Of a stretch of 64,000 nucleotides of DNA, positions 24,505 to 33,559 are shown piece by piece; the first letter of the stretch is position 1, and every line of letters starts with the position of its first letter. A program made the position numbers and the translations under genes. The notes below the pieces were generated by a model. The model saw only the letters and a program-made list of their open reading frames with translations, searched no databases and was not told the origin of the DNA. The stretch is from contig CAKZHZ010000053.1 of assembly GCA_936928855.1 (NCBI GenBank), forward strand, positions 39,401 through 103,400. Direction: 5' to 3'. Source of the stretch: an uncultured Polycyclovorans sp. (lineage in GTDB: Bacteria > Pseudomonadota > Gammaproteobacteria > Nevskiales > Nevskiaceae).

Positions 24505-25926
24505 ATGAATGTGCAATTCATCATCGACGCGAGCTTCATCGTCGCGACCCTGCTGTTCATCTACGGCCTGAAGCGCATGAGCTCGCCGGTGACGGCACGC
24601 TCCGGCATCGTGGTGGCCGGGATCGGCATGATTGTCGCGGTGCTGGTCAGCTTCCTGTACATCGCGGACGTCAATCCCAAGGCCGAGCCGTATCTGACCA
24701 CCAACGTCACGCTGGCGGTCATCGCCCTCGTGGTGGGCCTGGGTTGGGCCTGGTGGAGTGGCAAGAAGGTCGAGATGACCGCCATGCCGCAGATGGTGGC
24801 GCTCTACAACGGCATGGGCGGCGGCGCCGCCGCGGCCATCGCCGCCATCGAGCTGTTCGGTCACAAGGCGCACGGCAACGTCATTCTCGTCATGGCGGTG
24901 CTCGGCGGCATCATCGGCGCGGTCTCGCTGTCGGGCTCGCTGATCGCCTGGGCCAAGCTGGATGGCCGCGTCAACGGCACCTGGCGCTTTCCCGGTCTGC
25001 AGGCGGTCAACGGCCTGATCCTGCTCACCATCCTCGCCCTCGGCGGCTGGACGGTGTACCAGGGCGGCAACGTCGGGCCCGAGCTGATCGCGGTGTTCTT
25101 CCTGTTGTCGCTGGTCTACGGTGTGATGATGGCGATGCCGATCGGTGGCGCCGACATGCCGGTGGTGATCTCCCTGTTCAACGCCTTCACCGGCCTCGCC
25201 GTCGGCTTCGAGGGCTACGTGATCGGCAACGCCGCGCTGATGGTGGCGGGCATGGTCGTGGGTTCCGCCGGCACGCTGCTGACGCTGCTGATGGCCAAGG
25301 CCATGAACCGCTCGGTGTCCAACGTGCTGTTCTCCAACTTCGGCGCCGCCGGTGGTGAAGGCGAGGGCGAGATCCAGGGCAGCATGAAGCCGATCGATGC
25401 CGGGGATGCCGGCATCAACATGCGCTATGCCTCCAAGGTGATCATCGCCCCGGGCTACGGTCTGGCCGTGGCGCAGGCGCAGCACAAGCTCTACGAATTC
25501 GTGAAGCTGTTGCAGGATGCCGACGTCGAAGTGAAGTTCGCCATCCACCCGGTGGCGGGGCGCATGCCGGGGCACATGAACGTGCTGCTCGCCGAGGCCG
25601 GCGTGCCGTACGACATCATCTTCGACATGGAAGACATCAACAACGAGTTCAAGGAAGCCGACGTTGCCATCGTCATCGGTGCCAACGACACCGTGAACCC
25701 GGCGGCGCGCACCAACAAGTCCTCGCCGATCTACGGCATGCCGATCCTCAACGTGGACCAGGCCAAGCAGGCCTATGTGGTGAAGCGCGGTCAGGGCAAG
25801 GGCTACTCGGGTGTCGAGAACGAACTGTTCTTCGCCGACAACACCAACATGGTCTACGGCGATGCCCAGAAGGTGCTGGTGGCCATGATCCAGGCGGTGA
25901 AGTCGCTGGATGGCGGCGGTCACTGA
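24505..25926 (+). CDS. pntB: NAD(P) transhydrogenase subunit beta
   Basis: 473 residues. The N-terminal ~280 residues contain eight or nine membrane spans forming the proton channel with PntAB. The C-terminal domain III binds NADP(H), with KVIIAPGYGLAVAQAQ and the conserved HPVAGRMPGHMNVLLAEA segment, and ANDTVNPAA near the end. It starts 4 bases after pntAB and ends before a clear terminator. Length is typical. Confidence 0.96.
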   Translation: MNVQFIIDASFIVATLLFIYGLKRMSSPVTARSGIVVAGIGMIVAVLVSFLYIADVNPKAEPYLTTNVTLAVIALVVGLGWAWWSGKKVEMTAMPQMVALYNGMGGGAAAAIAAIELFGHKAHGNVILVMAVLGGIIGAVSLSGSLIAWAKLDGRVNGTWRFPGLQAVNGLILLTILALGGWTVYQGGNVGPELIAVFFLLSLVYGVMMAMPIGGADMPVVISLFNAFTGLAVGFEGYVIGNAALMVAGMVVGSAGTLLTLLMAKAMNRSVSNVLFSNFGAAGGEGEGEIQGSMKPIDAGDAGINMRYASKVIIAPGYGLAVAQAQHKLYEFVKLLQDADVEVKFAIHPVAGRMPGHMNVLLAEAGVPYDIIFDMEDINNEFKEADVAIVIGANDTVNPAARTNKSSPIYGMPILNVDQAKQAYVVKRGQGKGYSGVENELFFADNTNMVYGDAQKVLVAMIQAVKSLDGGGH

Positions 25927-25947
25927 CCCGGATTCGATCGTTGTTCG

Positions 25948-25973
25948 AAAGGCCGCCTCCGGGCGGCCTTTTT
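25948..25973 (+). terminator. Terminator of the pnt operon
   Basis: AAAGGCCGCC, TCCG loop, GGCGGCC and five T residues, starting 22 bases after the pntB stop. A textbook rho-independent terminator. Confidence 0.9.
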
Positions 25974-26116
25974 CATGAGCGTGCGTCATTCGGCAGGGGT
26001 AACTGCGACGTGGTTGGCAGATGCCGTTGCCGTCACCTTGCCGGGGCGTGTTGGCGGCCCGTAGTATCCGGGTGGGGAACGCGTCCCCAACCCAAAGAAC
26101 AACCGGGAGATTCACC

Positions 26117-26593
26117 ATGAAGAAGTTGATGGTCGGCGCGATCGCGCTGATGGCCTCGTCTGCGGCTGTTGCCGAAGCGCCGGGTGGTCCGAACTGTGGC
26201 TGGGGCAACATGCTGTTCCAGGGGCAGTCCGGAATGGTGCCGCACTTTCTTGCCAGCACCACCAACGGGACCTCGGGCAATGCCACGTTTGGCATGACCT
26301 CGGGCACCAATGGCTGCTCCACCGCTGGCAAGCTGACCTATGGCGGCAAGGCCATGGTCAACGCCATGCTCGACGAGCTGTCCGCCGACGTTGCCATGGG
26401 TGAGGGCGAAGCCCTGACCGCCGTGGCTGTGGCCTACGGCGTGAGCAAGGAAGATCGTCCGGCGTTTGCCCAGCTGGCTAATCGCAACTTCGACGCGCTG
26501 TTCCCCAACGAGAACGTGACCGCCGATGATGTGCTGGCGAGCCTCGAGTCGCTGATGAAGGATGACGCGGCGCTGTCGAAGTACGTGATCTGA
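26117..26593 (+). CDS. DUF3015 family periplasmic protein
   Basis: 158 residues. The signal peptide MKKLMVGAIALMASSAAVA is cleaved before EAPGGPNCGWG. The mature part has the family pattern GNMLFQGQSG ... TFGMTSGTNGCS with two cysteines that could form a disulfide. ATG 26117 has GGGAG upstream. Function of the family is unknown. A strong terminator lies between it and the DUF4105 gene. Confidence 0.88.
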   Translation: MKKLMVGAIALMASSAAVAEAPGGPNCGWGNMLFQGQSGMVPHFLASTTNGTSGNATFGMTSGTNGCSTAGKLTYGGKAMVNAMLDELSADVAMGEGEALTAVAVAYGVSKEDRPAFAQLANRNFDALFPNENVTADDVLASLESLMKDDAALSKYVI

Positions 26594-26635
26594 TGTGACG
26601 GGCGGTCGCCTCCGGCGACTGCACCGCGATGTTGC

Positions 26636-26671
26636 GGGTCCGGTATCCCAGGGTGCCGGACCCTTCTTTTT
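26636..26671 (+). terminator. Rho-independent terminator after the DUF3015 gene
   Basis: GGGTCCGG (26636-26643) pairs with CCGGACCC (26656-26663), followed by TTCTTTTT. It ends 11 bases before the next gene's start, so DUF4105 expression either needs readthrough or a promoter overlapping this site. Confidence 0.85.
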
Positions 26672-26682
26672 GAGACGGACCC

Positions 26683-28560
26683 GTGTTTCGACTTTCTCCG
26701 CTGATGGCGGTTCTGCTGTGGCTGGGCGTGCTCGGAACCTCGTTGCCTGCGCGCGCCGACGAGGTCTGGGCGGCTGCCGAGGCCCAGGCGTTGTGGACGC
26801 ACGAGGAATGGCGCCGGCTGCTCCACTACAAGCCGGGCCTGCGGGCCGATCGCTGGCGCAGTGACGCCGACGACCCACGGTTCTTTCTCGCCGAGGACGG
26901 CGCCACCAATCCACGTGCGGAACTGGCGGCCACGCTGGCCGCGTTCGCCGCGCCTGCGGCGGGCGGAGACGAGCACGCCCAGTGCCGCTTCGTCGCCCGC
27001 CTGACCTGGCTGCGCGCGCGTCTGCCGCTGGAGGGCCTGCCGCAGCCGGTATGCGCGGCCTACCAGGACTTCCGGACCTGGGTTCGCGCCGACCGCGCGG
27101 TGCTGGTGTTTCCCGCCTACTACCTCAACAGTCCGTCCTCGATGTTCGGGCACACCCTGCTGCGGCTGGACGCCGGTGAGCAGGCCGAGGGTGGTGAGTA
27201 CCTGTCGTTCGCGGTCAATTTCGGGGCATTGGTGGACCCGGGCGACAACGGGCTGTTCTACGCCTTCCGGGGCCTCACCGGCGGGTATCCGGGGCAGTTC
27301 GAGGTGGATCACTATTACAAGAAGATCCGCGACTACAACCGGGACGAGAATCGCGATATCTGGGAGTACCCGCTCAATCTGACTGCGGCAGAGACCGAGC
27401 GTCTCATCCAGCACCTGTGGGAACTCAAGGGCGTCAACTTCGCCTATTACTTCTTCGACGAGAACTGCTCCTACCGGGTGCTGGAGTTGCTGGAAGTGGC
27501 ACGCCCGGGCATCTCGTTGACGGAAGACTTTCCGCTGACCGCGATCCCCATCGACACCATTCGCGCCGTACAGGCCGCCGGCATGGTGACGGGGCGGCGG
27601 TTTCGTCCGGCGCAGGGCACCGTGCTCAAGGCGCAGCTGGCCGCGCTGCCGCGCGCGCGGCATGACGACGTGCTGGCGCTGAGCCGCGACGACCAGCGGC
27701 TGCAGGCGCCCGCGTTCCAGGCCCGCACACCGGCCGCGCAGGCGGCGACCATCGCCACCGCCTACCGCTACCTGCGATTCACGCAGACCCGGGGTGCCAC
27801 CGATCCGGATGCGCCACGCCGCAGTCTGGCGCTGCTGCGGGCCTTGCAGGCGCACGCCAGTGCCTTGCCGCCAGGTTGGGGCGAGCCGCGACCGGAATCC
27901 CCGCCCGACCTCGGGCATGGCAGTCGCCGTATCAGCCTGGGCGCCGGGCGGGAGGCCGGGCGTAACCATCTCGACCTCGGGTTCCGCATGGCGCTGCACA
28001 GCCTGCACGAGAACCGCGACGGTTTTCCCTTTGGCGCCCAGATCAACATCGCCAACCTCGACCTGCGCTGGGACGCGGTCGAGGGGGTGGATCTGGCGCG
28101 GCTGGATCTGGTGGACATCCTGTCATTGAGCCCACGCGACCGGTTTTTCACGCCGCTGTCGTGGGCGGTGCAGACCGGTGTCGAGCGGCAGTGGGTGGCG
28201 GGTGAGGATCATCACGTGGCGCACGTGAACGGCGGCGCGGGCGCTACGGTTGCGCTGTCGCCCGGCCTGCGACTGTATGCGCTGGCAACGGGGCGTCTGG
28301 AGCACAACCACGGGTTCACCGATCCGCTGCAGCCGGCAGTAGGGGTGCGAGCGGGCCTGCTGGGCACCTGGGGCCGCTGGACCGCGCACGGCGAGGCGGG
28401 CAGTGAGCGCTTTGCCAATGGTCAGACCCGGACGCGCTGGGTGTTGCGTCAGAACCTCACCCTGGCGCGACACCATGCCGTGCAGTTGGTGGTGGATGGC
28501 CACGATCAGCGCCTGCACGATCGCGTTGCGGTGGGTCTGCGCTACCACCTGTACTACTGA
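26683..28560 (+). CDS. DUF4105 family outer-envelope protein
   Basis: 625 residues from GTG 26683 (GAGACGG upstream; ATG 26704 is the alternative). Signal peptide ends at ARA-DE. The DUF4105 core lies near residues 130-300 with YYLNSPSSMFGHTLLRLD, a FDENCSYRVLELLE segment with a conserved Cys, and paired His/Cys residues that resemble a cysteine-peptidase-like lipobox-free fold. The C-terminal ~220 residues show alternating strands ending in YHLYY, as in an outer-membrane barrel. Function unknown. Confidence 0.85.
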   Translation: MFRLSPLMAVLLWLGVLGTSLPARADEVWAAAEAQALWTHEEWRRLLHYKPGLRADRWRSDADDPRFFLAEDGATNPRAELAATLAAFAAPAAGGDEHAQCRFVARLTWLRARLPLEGLPQPVCAAYQDFRTWVRADRAVLVFPAYYLNSPSSMFGHTLLRLDAGEQAEGGEYLSFAVNFGALVDPGDNGLFYAFRGLTGGYPGQFEVDHYYKKIRDYNRDENRDIWEYPLNLTAAETERLIQHLWELKGVNFAYYFFDENCSYRVLELLEVARPGISLTEDFPLTAIPIDTIRAVQAAGMVTGRRFRPAQGTVLKAQLAALPRARHDDVLALSRDDQRLQAPAFQARTPAAQAATIATAYRYLRFTQTRGATDPDAPRRSLALLRALQAHASALPPGWGEPRPESPPDLGHGSRRISLGAGREAGRNHLDLGFRMALHSLHENRDGFPFGAQINIANLDLRWDAVEGVDLARLDLVDILSLSPRDRFFTPLSWAVQTGVERQWVAGEDHHVAHVNGGAGATVALSPGLRLYALATGRLEHNHGFTDPLQPAVGVRAGLLGTWGRWTAHGEAGSERFANGQTRTRWVLRQNLTLARHHAVQLVVDGHDQRLHDRVAVGLRYHLYY

Positions 28561-28647
28561 GAGCATGTGAAAGAATCGCCTGCCTGCTGCGCCCTCCGTC
28601 GAACGCCTCTTTCGGCGCTCGATATTTTCACAAGTGCTGAGCGGACG

Positions 28648-29508
28648 ATGGCGCGCGCGGATTTCATCAGGTCATTGCACTCGGGGCTCCGCCTGCTGCT
28701 GTGGAGCGCGTTGTTGTGCCTGCTCAGTAGCTGTACCGGCGTTTTCCTGCAGCCGGACCATCGGCACTACTTCCCGGACCGGTCGCTGGGCACGCCGTCG
28801 GAGGCGGTATGGCTGGCGGGGGAAGACGGACTGCGGCTGCACGCGCTGTACCTGCCCGCCACCGGGACGCCCCGGGGACAGGTGCTGTTCCTGCACGGCA
28901 ATGCCGAGAACCTCAGCTCACACGTGTTCGCCGTGAACTGGCTGCCGGCCGCCGGATATTCGGTTCTGGTGCCCGACTATCGCGGGTATGGCCAGTCGCA
29001 GGGGCATGCCGACGTGGCGGGCCTGCATGCCGACGCCGGCACGGCGCTGGCGTGGCTGCTGGCGCGAGCGCCGGACCTGCCGGTGGTGATCTATGGACAA
29101 AGCCTGGGCGCCTCGGTGGCGATCCGGCTGGCGGCGGCTCAGGCGGACCGGACGCGCTTGCACGCGGTGGTCGCCGACAGCGGTTTTGCCAGCTATCGCG
29201 GCATCGCCCGCGAAAAGCTGTCCGAAGCCTGGCTGACCTGGCCACTGCAGTGGCTGGCCTTTCCCTTGATTTCCGACCGCCATGCGGCGATCGAAGTGGT
29301 GGGGCAGCTGGCGCCAACCCCCCTGTTGATCATTCACGGCGAGCAGGACCGGGTGGTGCCGGTGACCCATGCCGAGGCCCTGTACCGGGCTGCCGGGTCT
29401 CCACGCGCGCTGTGGCGGATTCCCGATGGCGGGCATATCGATGCCTTGCGGCGGGCCGGTATCCGGGAGCGTCTGGTGGCGTACCTCAACACGCATACCG
29501 CCCCCTGA
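28648..29508 (+). CDS. Alpha/beta hydrolase lipoprotein
   Basis: 286 residues from ATG 28648, which precedes a signal sequence with lipobox LLSSC; the frame is open upstream to GTG 28567 but that part lacks protein-like character. Hydrolase features: oxyanion segment VLFLHGNAENLSSH, nucleophile elbow IYGQSLGAS, acid in HGEQDRVVP and catalytic His in DGGHIDAL. It resembles the YfhR/BEM46-like esterase group. Probably attached to the inner or outer membrane facing the periplasm. Substrate unknown. Confidence 0.83.
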   Translation: MARADFIRSLHSGLRLLLWSALLCLLSSCTGVFLQPDHRHYFPDRSLGTPSEAVWLAGEDGLRLHALYLPATGTPRGQVLFLHGNAENLSSHVFAVNWLPAAGYSVLVPDYRGYGQSQGHADVAGLHADAGTALAWLLARAPDLPVVIYGQSLGASVAIRLAAAQADRTRLHAVVADSGFASYRGIAREKLSEAWLTWPLQWLAFPLISDRHAAIEVVGQLAPTPLLIIHGEQDRVVPVTHAEALYRAAGSPRALWRIPDGGHIDALRRAGIRERLVAYLNTHTAP

Positions 29509-29564
29509 GTCGCGGTCGGCGGCGACGCGCTGCGGCATGACGTGGGATCGGGCATGCTGCGGGC

Positions 29565-30323
29565 ATGAAAGCCCCCGCCTTTCGCTACTACGACTTTCTG
29601 GTGGCCGGTCTGGTGGCGGTGCTGCTCTGTGCCAACCTCATCGGCCCCGCCAAGGTGGCGGAGGTAACGCTGCCGGGCCTGGGCAGTGTCAGCTTTGGTG
29701 CCGGCAATCTGTTCTTTCCCATCGGCTACATCTTTGCCGACGTGCTGACCGAGGTGTACGGCTATGCGCGGGCGCGGCGCGCCATCTGGGCCGGGTTCGG
29801 CGCGCTGCTGTTCGCCACCCTGATGAGCCTGGTCATCGTGCATATCCCTGCGAGCCCGCACGAACCGTTCAACACGGAACTGCAGCCGGCGCTGGCTCTG
29901 GTGTTCGGAACCACGGCACGGATCGCGCTGGCCAGCATTGTCGGCTACTGGGTCGGGGACTTCGTCAACAGTTTCGTGATGGCGAAAATGAAGGTGTGGA
30001 CCCGTGGCCGCTGGTTGTGGACCCGCACCATCGGCTCCACCGCAGTCGGGCAGGGCGTCGATTCGCTGCTGTTCTATCCGCTGGCGTTCTACGGGATCTG
30101 GACCAACGATGCGCTGTTGGCGGTGATCGCCTTCAACTTCGCCTTCAAACTGGGCGTGGAAGTGGCCTTCACCCCGGTGACCTATGCGGTGGTCGGCTGG
30201 CTCAAGCGGGCGGAGGGGATTGATGTCTACGATACCCGCACCCGGTTCACGCCGTTCTCCCTGCGCGATGAGGGAGAGCGGCGAGTGGCCGATGCGTCGG
30301 TGCCCGGCAATGTCAGGAATTGA
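29565..30323 (+). CDS. yhhQ: Queuosine precursor transporter
   Basis: 252 residues with six or seven membrane spans and the family pattern ANLIGPAKV, NLFFPIGYIFADVLTEVYGY, SIVGYWVGDFVNSFVMAKMK (spread over residues 23-145) and RTIGSTAVGQGVDSLLF. YhhQ-type proteins import 7-cyano-7-deazaguanine or 7-aminomethyl-7-deazaguanine for tRNA queuosine synthesis. No preQ1 riboswitch is visible in the short leader. Length slightly exceeds E. coli YhhQ owing to a C-terminal tail. Confidence 0.92.
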   Translation: MKAPAFRYYDFLVAGLVAVLLCANLIGPAKVAEVTLPGLGSVSFGAGNLFFPIGYIFADVLTEVYGYARARRAIWAGFGALLFATLMSLVIVHIPASPHEPFNTELQPALALVFGTTARIALASIVGYWVGDFVNSFVMAKMKVWTRGRWLWTRTIGSTAVGQGVDSLLFYPLAFYGIWTNDALLAVIAFNFAFKLGVEVAFTPVTYAVVGWLKRAEGIDVYDTRTRFTPFSLRDEGERRVADASVPGNVRN

Positions 30324-30471
30324 CTGCGTTTCCACCCGGAAATCGCGTTGCGGCGAGGCTTCCGGGCGCACCATGGCAGTGCGCCGAGGGGCTGGGTTAT
30401 GCACACCGGTGGCTGGATCGCCCCCGGACGCGCCCGTCAAGGGACGGTTCAGTCACATCTTTGAAATGTTG

Positions 30472-30501
30472 TTGCAAGTAAATGATTAAAAAGAATATAT
30501 A
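30472..30501 (+). promoter_or_regulatory. Probable sigma-70 promoter of priA
   Basis: TTGCAA (30472-30477), 18-base spacer, TATATA (30496-30501), in a strikingly AT-rich island about 100 bases before the priA start. The rest of the 30324-30599 gap contains no coding frame I can support. Confidence 0.5.
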
Positions 30502-30599
30502 GCGATGTGGCATTTTCACTTACGCTGCAGTGCAGCACTGGCCCGCCGCGGTCACTGCGACGTCATTCGTTTCATTCACACACTTATCCACAGGCTGTG

Positions 30600-32735
30600 A
30601 TGGCGCGCCAGGTGGCCGTTGCGGTGCCCGCGCCGCTCTACAAGCTGCTGGACTACCGGGTGGCATCGGACCGACCAGTGGTTGCGGGCGCGCGGGTCCG
30701 GGTGCCGCTCGGTCGGCGCAGTGTGGTCGGGGTGGTGATGACCGACCCGCAGCCACTGACCGTCGCGCCTGATGCGCTGCGCCCGGTCGGGGACGTACTG
30801 GATGCGGGGGCACTGCTGCCGCCGGAGTCACTGCAGCTGTTGCGCTGGGCGGCGGCCTACTACCAGCACCCGATTGGTGAGGTGGTGATGACCGCGCTGC
30901 CAGCGGGACTGCGTTCCGGGGGGGCGGCCGACTGGCAGCCGCCGGTGCGGTGGGTGCTGACCGCGGCGGGCGCGGCCGCGCGCGGGGTGCTGCCGGCCCG
31001 CAACCGCGCGCAGCGGGCCTTGCTGGATGCCGTGGCGGCAGGGCAGTCACCCGGCCCTGCCGCGGTGCGTGTGCGTGCTGAAGCCGAAGGCTGGATTGCA
31101 GCGGAGACCACGCATCCCGACGTGCCATCGCCCGTGCTGCCAACCCTCACCGATGCACAGCAGGCGGCCTGGGCGCAGTTCGATCCGACGGCGGCCGGTG
31201 TGACCCTGTTGCAAGGGGTGACCGGGAGTGGCAAGACCGAGTTCTACCTGCGGGCCGCCGCCGAGGTGCTGGCCCGCGGCGGACAGGTGCTGGTGCTGGT
31301 GCCGGAGATCGGTCTCACGCCCCAGATCACCGGCCGATTCACTGCGCGTTTTGGCGATACGGTGGCCGCCTTTCACTCCGGCATGAGTGACGCGCAGCGT
31401 GCCGAAACCTGGCAGCGCGCCCGGCATGGGCATGCCCGCGTCGTGGTCGGCACGCGTTCCGCGGTGTGGTTGCCGTTCGCGCGTCTGGGGTTGCTGGTGG
31501 TGGACGAAGAGCACGACCTGTCGTTCAAGCAGCACGAGGGGTTCCGCTACTCGGCCCGGGATGTCGCCTGCTACCGGGCGGCGCGGCTGGGCTGTCCGGT
31601 GCTGCTGGGCAGTGCCACGCCGTCGCTGGAGTCCCTGCAGAACGTGCGGCAGGGGCGGTACCGGCACCTGCATCTGCGACAGCGGGTGCATGCGCTGCCA
31701 CCGCCGCCGGTGGAGCTGCTCGACCTGCGGCAGCAGCCGCTGGTGGAAGGGTTGTCGCCGCCGCTACTGCGGGCACTCGATGACTGTATGACCGGCGACG
31801 GTCAGGCCCTGCTGTTTCTCAACCGGCGGGGGTTTTCGCCGGTCCTGCTATGCCATCACTGTGGCTGGAGCGCACCCTGCCCCTCCTGCGATGCGCATCT
31901 GACGCTGCATCGGGGGGCCGCAAGGCTGCATTGCCATCATTGCGGTCACCAGATGCCGGTGCCGCGACAGTGCCCGTCCTGCGGTGAGGCGTCGCTGGTG
32001 CCGGTGGGGCAAGGCACTGAGCGGATTGAGGCGGCACTGGCGCAGCGCTACCCAGGGGAGCAGGTGGTGCGCCTCGATGCCGACCGGGCACGGGGGCCGC
32101 AGGCACTGGCACGCATGCTCGAAGCCCTTCACGGCGGGCAGGCGCGGTTGATCGTGGGGACCCAGATGCTGGCCAAGGGGCATGATTTTCCCCGGCTCGA
32201 TCTGGTGGGGATCGTCTCGGCCGATCAGGCGCTGTACGGCAGCGATTTCCGCGCCATCGAACGCATGGGGGCGCTGGTGACACAGGTGGCCGGACGGGCC
32301 GGCCGCAGCGGCCAGGCCGCCCGCGTCCTGCTGCAGACCCACGAGCCGGATCATCCCCTGTTGCAGGTGCTGGTGCGGGAGGGTTATGACGGGCTCGCGG
32401 AGGCGGTGTTGAGTGAGCGGCAGTTGATGGACCTACCGCCCTTCAGCCACATGGCCCTGCTGCGCGCGGATGCCCTGGAGGCGGCGGATGCCTTGCAGTT
32501 TCTGGAGGCGGCGCGGGCCCTGTTGCCGGTGCTGCCGGGGATCGAGGTGGGGCCGGCGATGATGGCGGGGATGGAGCGCCGGGCCGGGCGCGCCCGGGCG
32601 CAGCTGCTGATGCAGGGCAAGCCACGCAGTCGCCTGCATCAGTGCCTGACGCCCTGGGTACTGCGCCTGTCCGGGTTGCGGGAGGCGCGCCGGGTCCGCT
32701 GGTCGTTGGATATCGACCCTTACGACACCTTCTGA
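30600..32735 (+). CDS. priA: Primosomal protein N' (replication restart helicase)
   Basis: 711 residues from ATG 30600 (MARQVAVAVPAPLYKLLDYRV). After the 3'-DNA-binding domain come the DEAH helicase motifs: Walker A GVTGSGKTEFY and DEEH in VVDEEHDLSFKQHEG. The zinc-binding region CHHCGWSAPCPSCDAHLTLH ... CHHCGHQMPVPRQCPSCG supplies eight Cys. PriA restarts stalled replication forks by loading the primosome. Length is normal. Tail-to-tail with uppP, stop codons 3 bases apart. Confidence 0.96.
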   Translation: MARQVAVAVPAPLYKLLDYRVASDRPVVAGARVRVPLGRRSVVGVVMTDPQPLTVAPDALRPVGDVLDAGALLPPESLQLLRWAAAYYQHPIGEVVMTALPAGLRSGGAADWQPPVRWVLTAAGAAARGVLPARNRAQRALLDAVAAGQSPGPAAVRVRAEAEGWIAAETTHPDVPSPVLPTLTDAQQAAWAQFDPTAAGVTLLQGVTGSGKTEFYLRAAAEVLARGGQVLVLVPEIGLTPQITGRFTARFGDTVAAFHSGMSDAQRAETWQRARHGHARVVVGTRSAVWLPFARLGLLVVDEEHDLSFKQHEGFRYSARDVACYRAARLGCPVLLGSATPSLESLQNVRQGRYRHLHLRQRVHALPPPPVELLDLRQQPLVEGLSPPLLRALDDCMTGDGQALLFLNRRGFSPVLLCHHCGWSAPCPSCDAHLTLHRGAARLHCHHCGHQMPVPRQCPSCGEASLVPVGQGTERIEAALAQRYPGEQVVRLDADRARGPQALARMLEALHGGQARLIVGTQMLAKGHDFPRLDLVGIVSADQALYGSDFRAIERMGALVTQVAGRAGRSGQAARVLLQTHEPDHPLLQVLVREGYDGLAEAVLSERQLMDLPPFSHMALLRADALEAADALQFLEAARALLPVLPGIEVGPAMMAGMERRAGRARAQLLMQGKPRSRLHQCLTPWVLRLSGLREARRVRWSLDIDPYDTF

Positions 32736-32737
32736 AG

Positions 32738-33535
32738 TCAGGCGTTGGCGGGCAGCACGACCAGCAGCGTCACGCCCAGCGCGATGCGGTACCAGCCGAA
32801 GGGGACGAAGCTGTGGCCGGCGATGAAGCCGAGCAGCCAGCGCACTGCAATGAAACCGGTGATGGCGGACACGCCGAACGCCAGCGCCAGCTGACCCCAG
32901 GATTCCGCCGCCACGGCCTCGGCGTCGAGCAGCACCTTGAGCAGCTCGAATCCGGTGGCGGCGAACATGGTGGGGATGCCCACCAGAAAGGCGAACTCGG
33001 CGGCCCGGGGACGTGCGGTGAGGCCGGCCAGCATGGCCGCGAAGATGGCTGCGGCCGAGCGCGAGGTACCGGGAAAGATGCCGGCGATGATCTGGGCCAC
33101 CCCGACGGCGATCACCACGGTCCAGGTCACGGTCTCCCGGCTGGGCTGTTTGCCGGCCCAGGCTTCCACCGCGAAGATCGCCAGGCCGCCGACGATCAGT
33201 GCCACGGCCACCGGGGTCACGGTTTCCGGCAGTTCCACGCCTCCCAGTTTGGCGGCCAGCCCCAGCACGGCGGTGATCAGGAAGGCGCCGCTGATCTGCA
33301 GCGCGTAGCGGCGATGTTCGGGGACGTGCCACCCCCACAGCAGCTGCTGGATGCGGGTGCGGTAGACCAGGCATACCGCCGCGATGGCACCGGCCTGGAT
33401 GGCCACGTTGAAGAGGTCCGACCGCCGCCCGAGCCACTCCTGGGCGATCAGCAGGTGACCGGTGGAGGAGATGGGCAGGAACTCGGTCAAGCCTTCGATC
33501 ACGCCCAGCAGGAGGGCGGACAGCCATTCGTTCAC
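32738..33535 (-). CDS. uppP: Undecaprenyl-diphosphatase
   Basis: 265 residues from GTG 33535 (VNEWLSALLLGVIEGLTEFLP), matching the conserved start of the family; the frame is open upstream but is antisense to the next gene. Signature motifs: EGLTEFLPISSTGHL and GIFPGTSRSAAAI with the catalytic Glu, Ser and Arg. Eight membrane spans. The enzyme dephosphorylates undecaprenyl pyrophosphate to recycle the peptidoglycan lipid carrier, and confers bacitracin tolerance. Confidence 0.96.
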   Translation of the reverse strand: MNEWLSALLLGVIEGLTEFLPISSTGHLLIAQEWLGRRSDLFNVAIQAGAIAAVCLVYRTRIQQLLWGWHVPEHRRYALQISGAFLITAVLGLAAKLGGVELPETVTPVAVALIVGGLAIFAVEAWAGKQPSRETVTWTVVIAVGVAQIIAGIFPGTSRSAAAIFAAMLAGLTARPRAAEFAFLVGIPTMFAATGFELLKVLLDAEAVAAESWGQLALAFGVSAITGFIAVRWLLGFIAGHSFVPFGWYRIALGVTLLVVLPANA

Positions 33536-33559
33536 AGAGGTTCTCGGTATGCTGGTGTG

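Noticed and set aside
24472..26331. 619-residue open frame on the minus strand
   Set aside because: Antisense to pntB, His/Asp/Gly-rich artefact without domain features.
29509..29564. Search for a preQ1 riboswitch before yhhQ
   Set aside because: The leader is short and has no preQ1 aptamer pattern that I can recognise.
30324..30599. Possible small gene or RNA in the gap before priA
   Set aside because: No frame with a ribosome binding site and no tRNA-like structure; only promoter-like sequence was supported.
32642..33559. Long N-terminal extension of the pteridine reductase-like gene
   Set aside because: It would overlap uppP and priA on other frames; the conserved protein starts at 33560.
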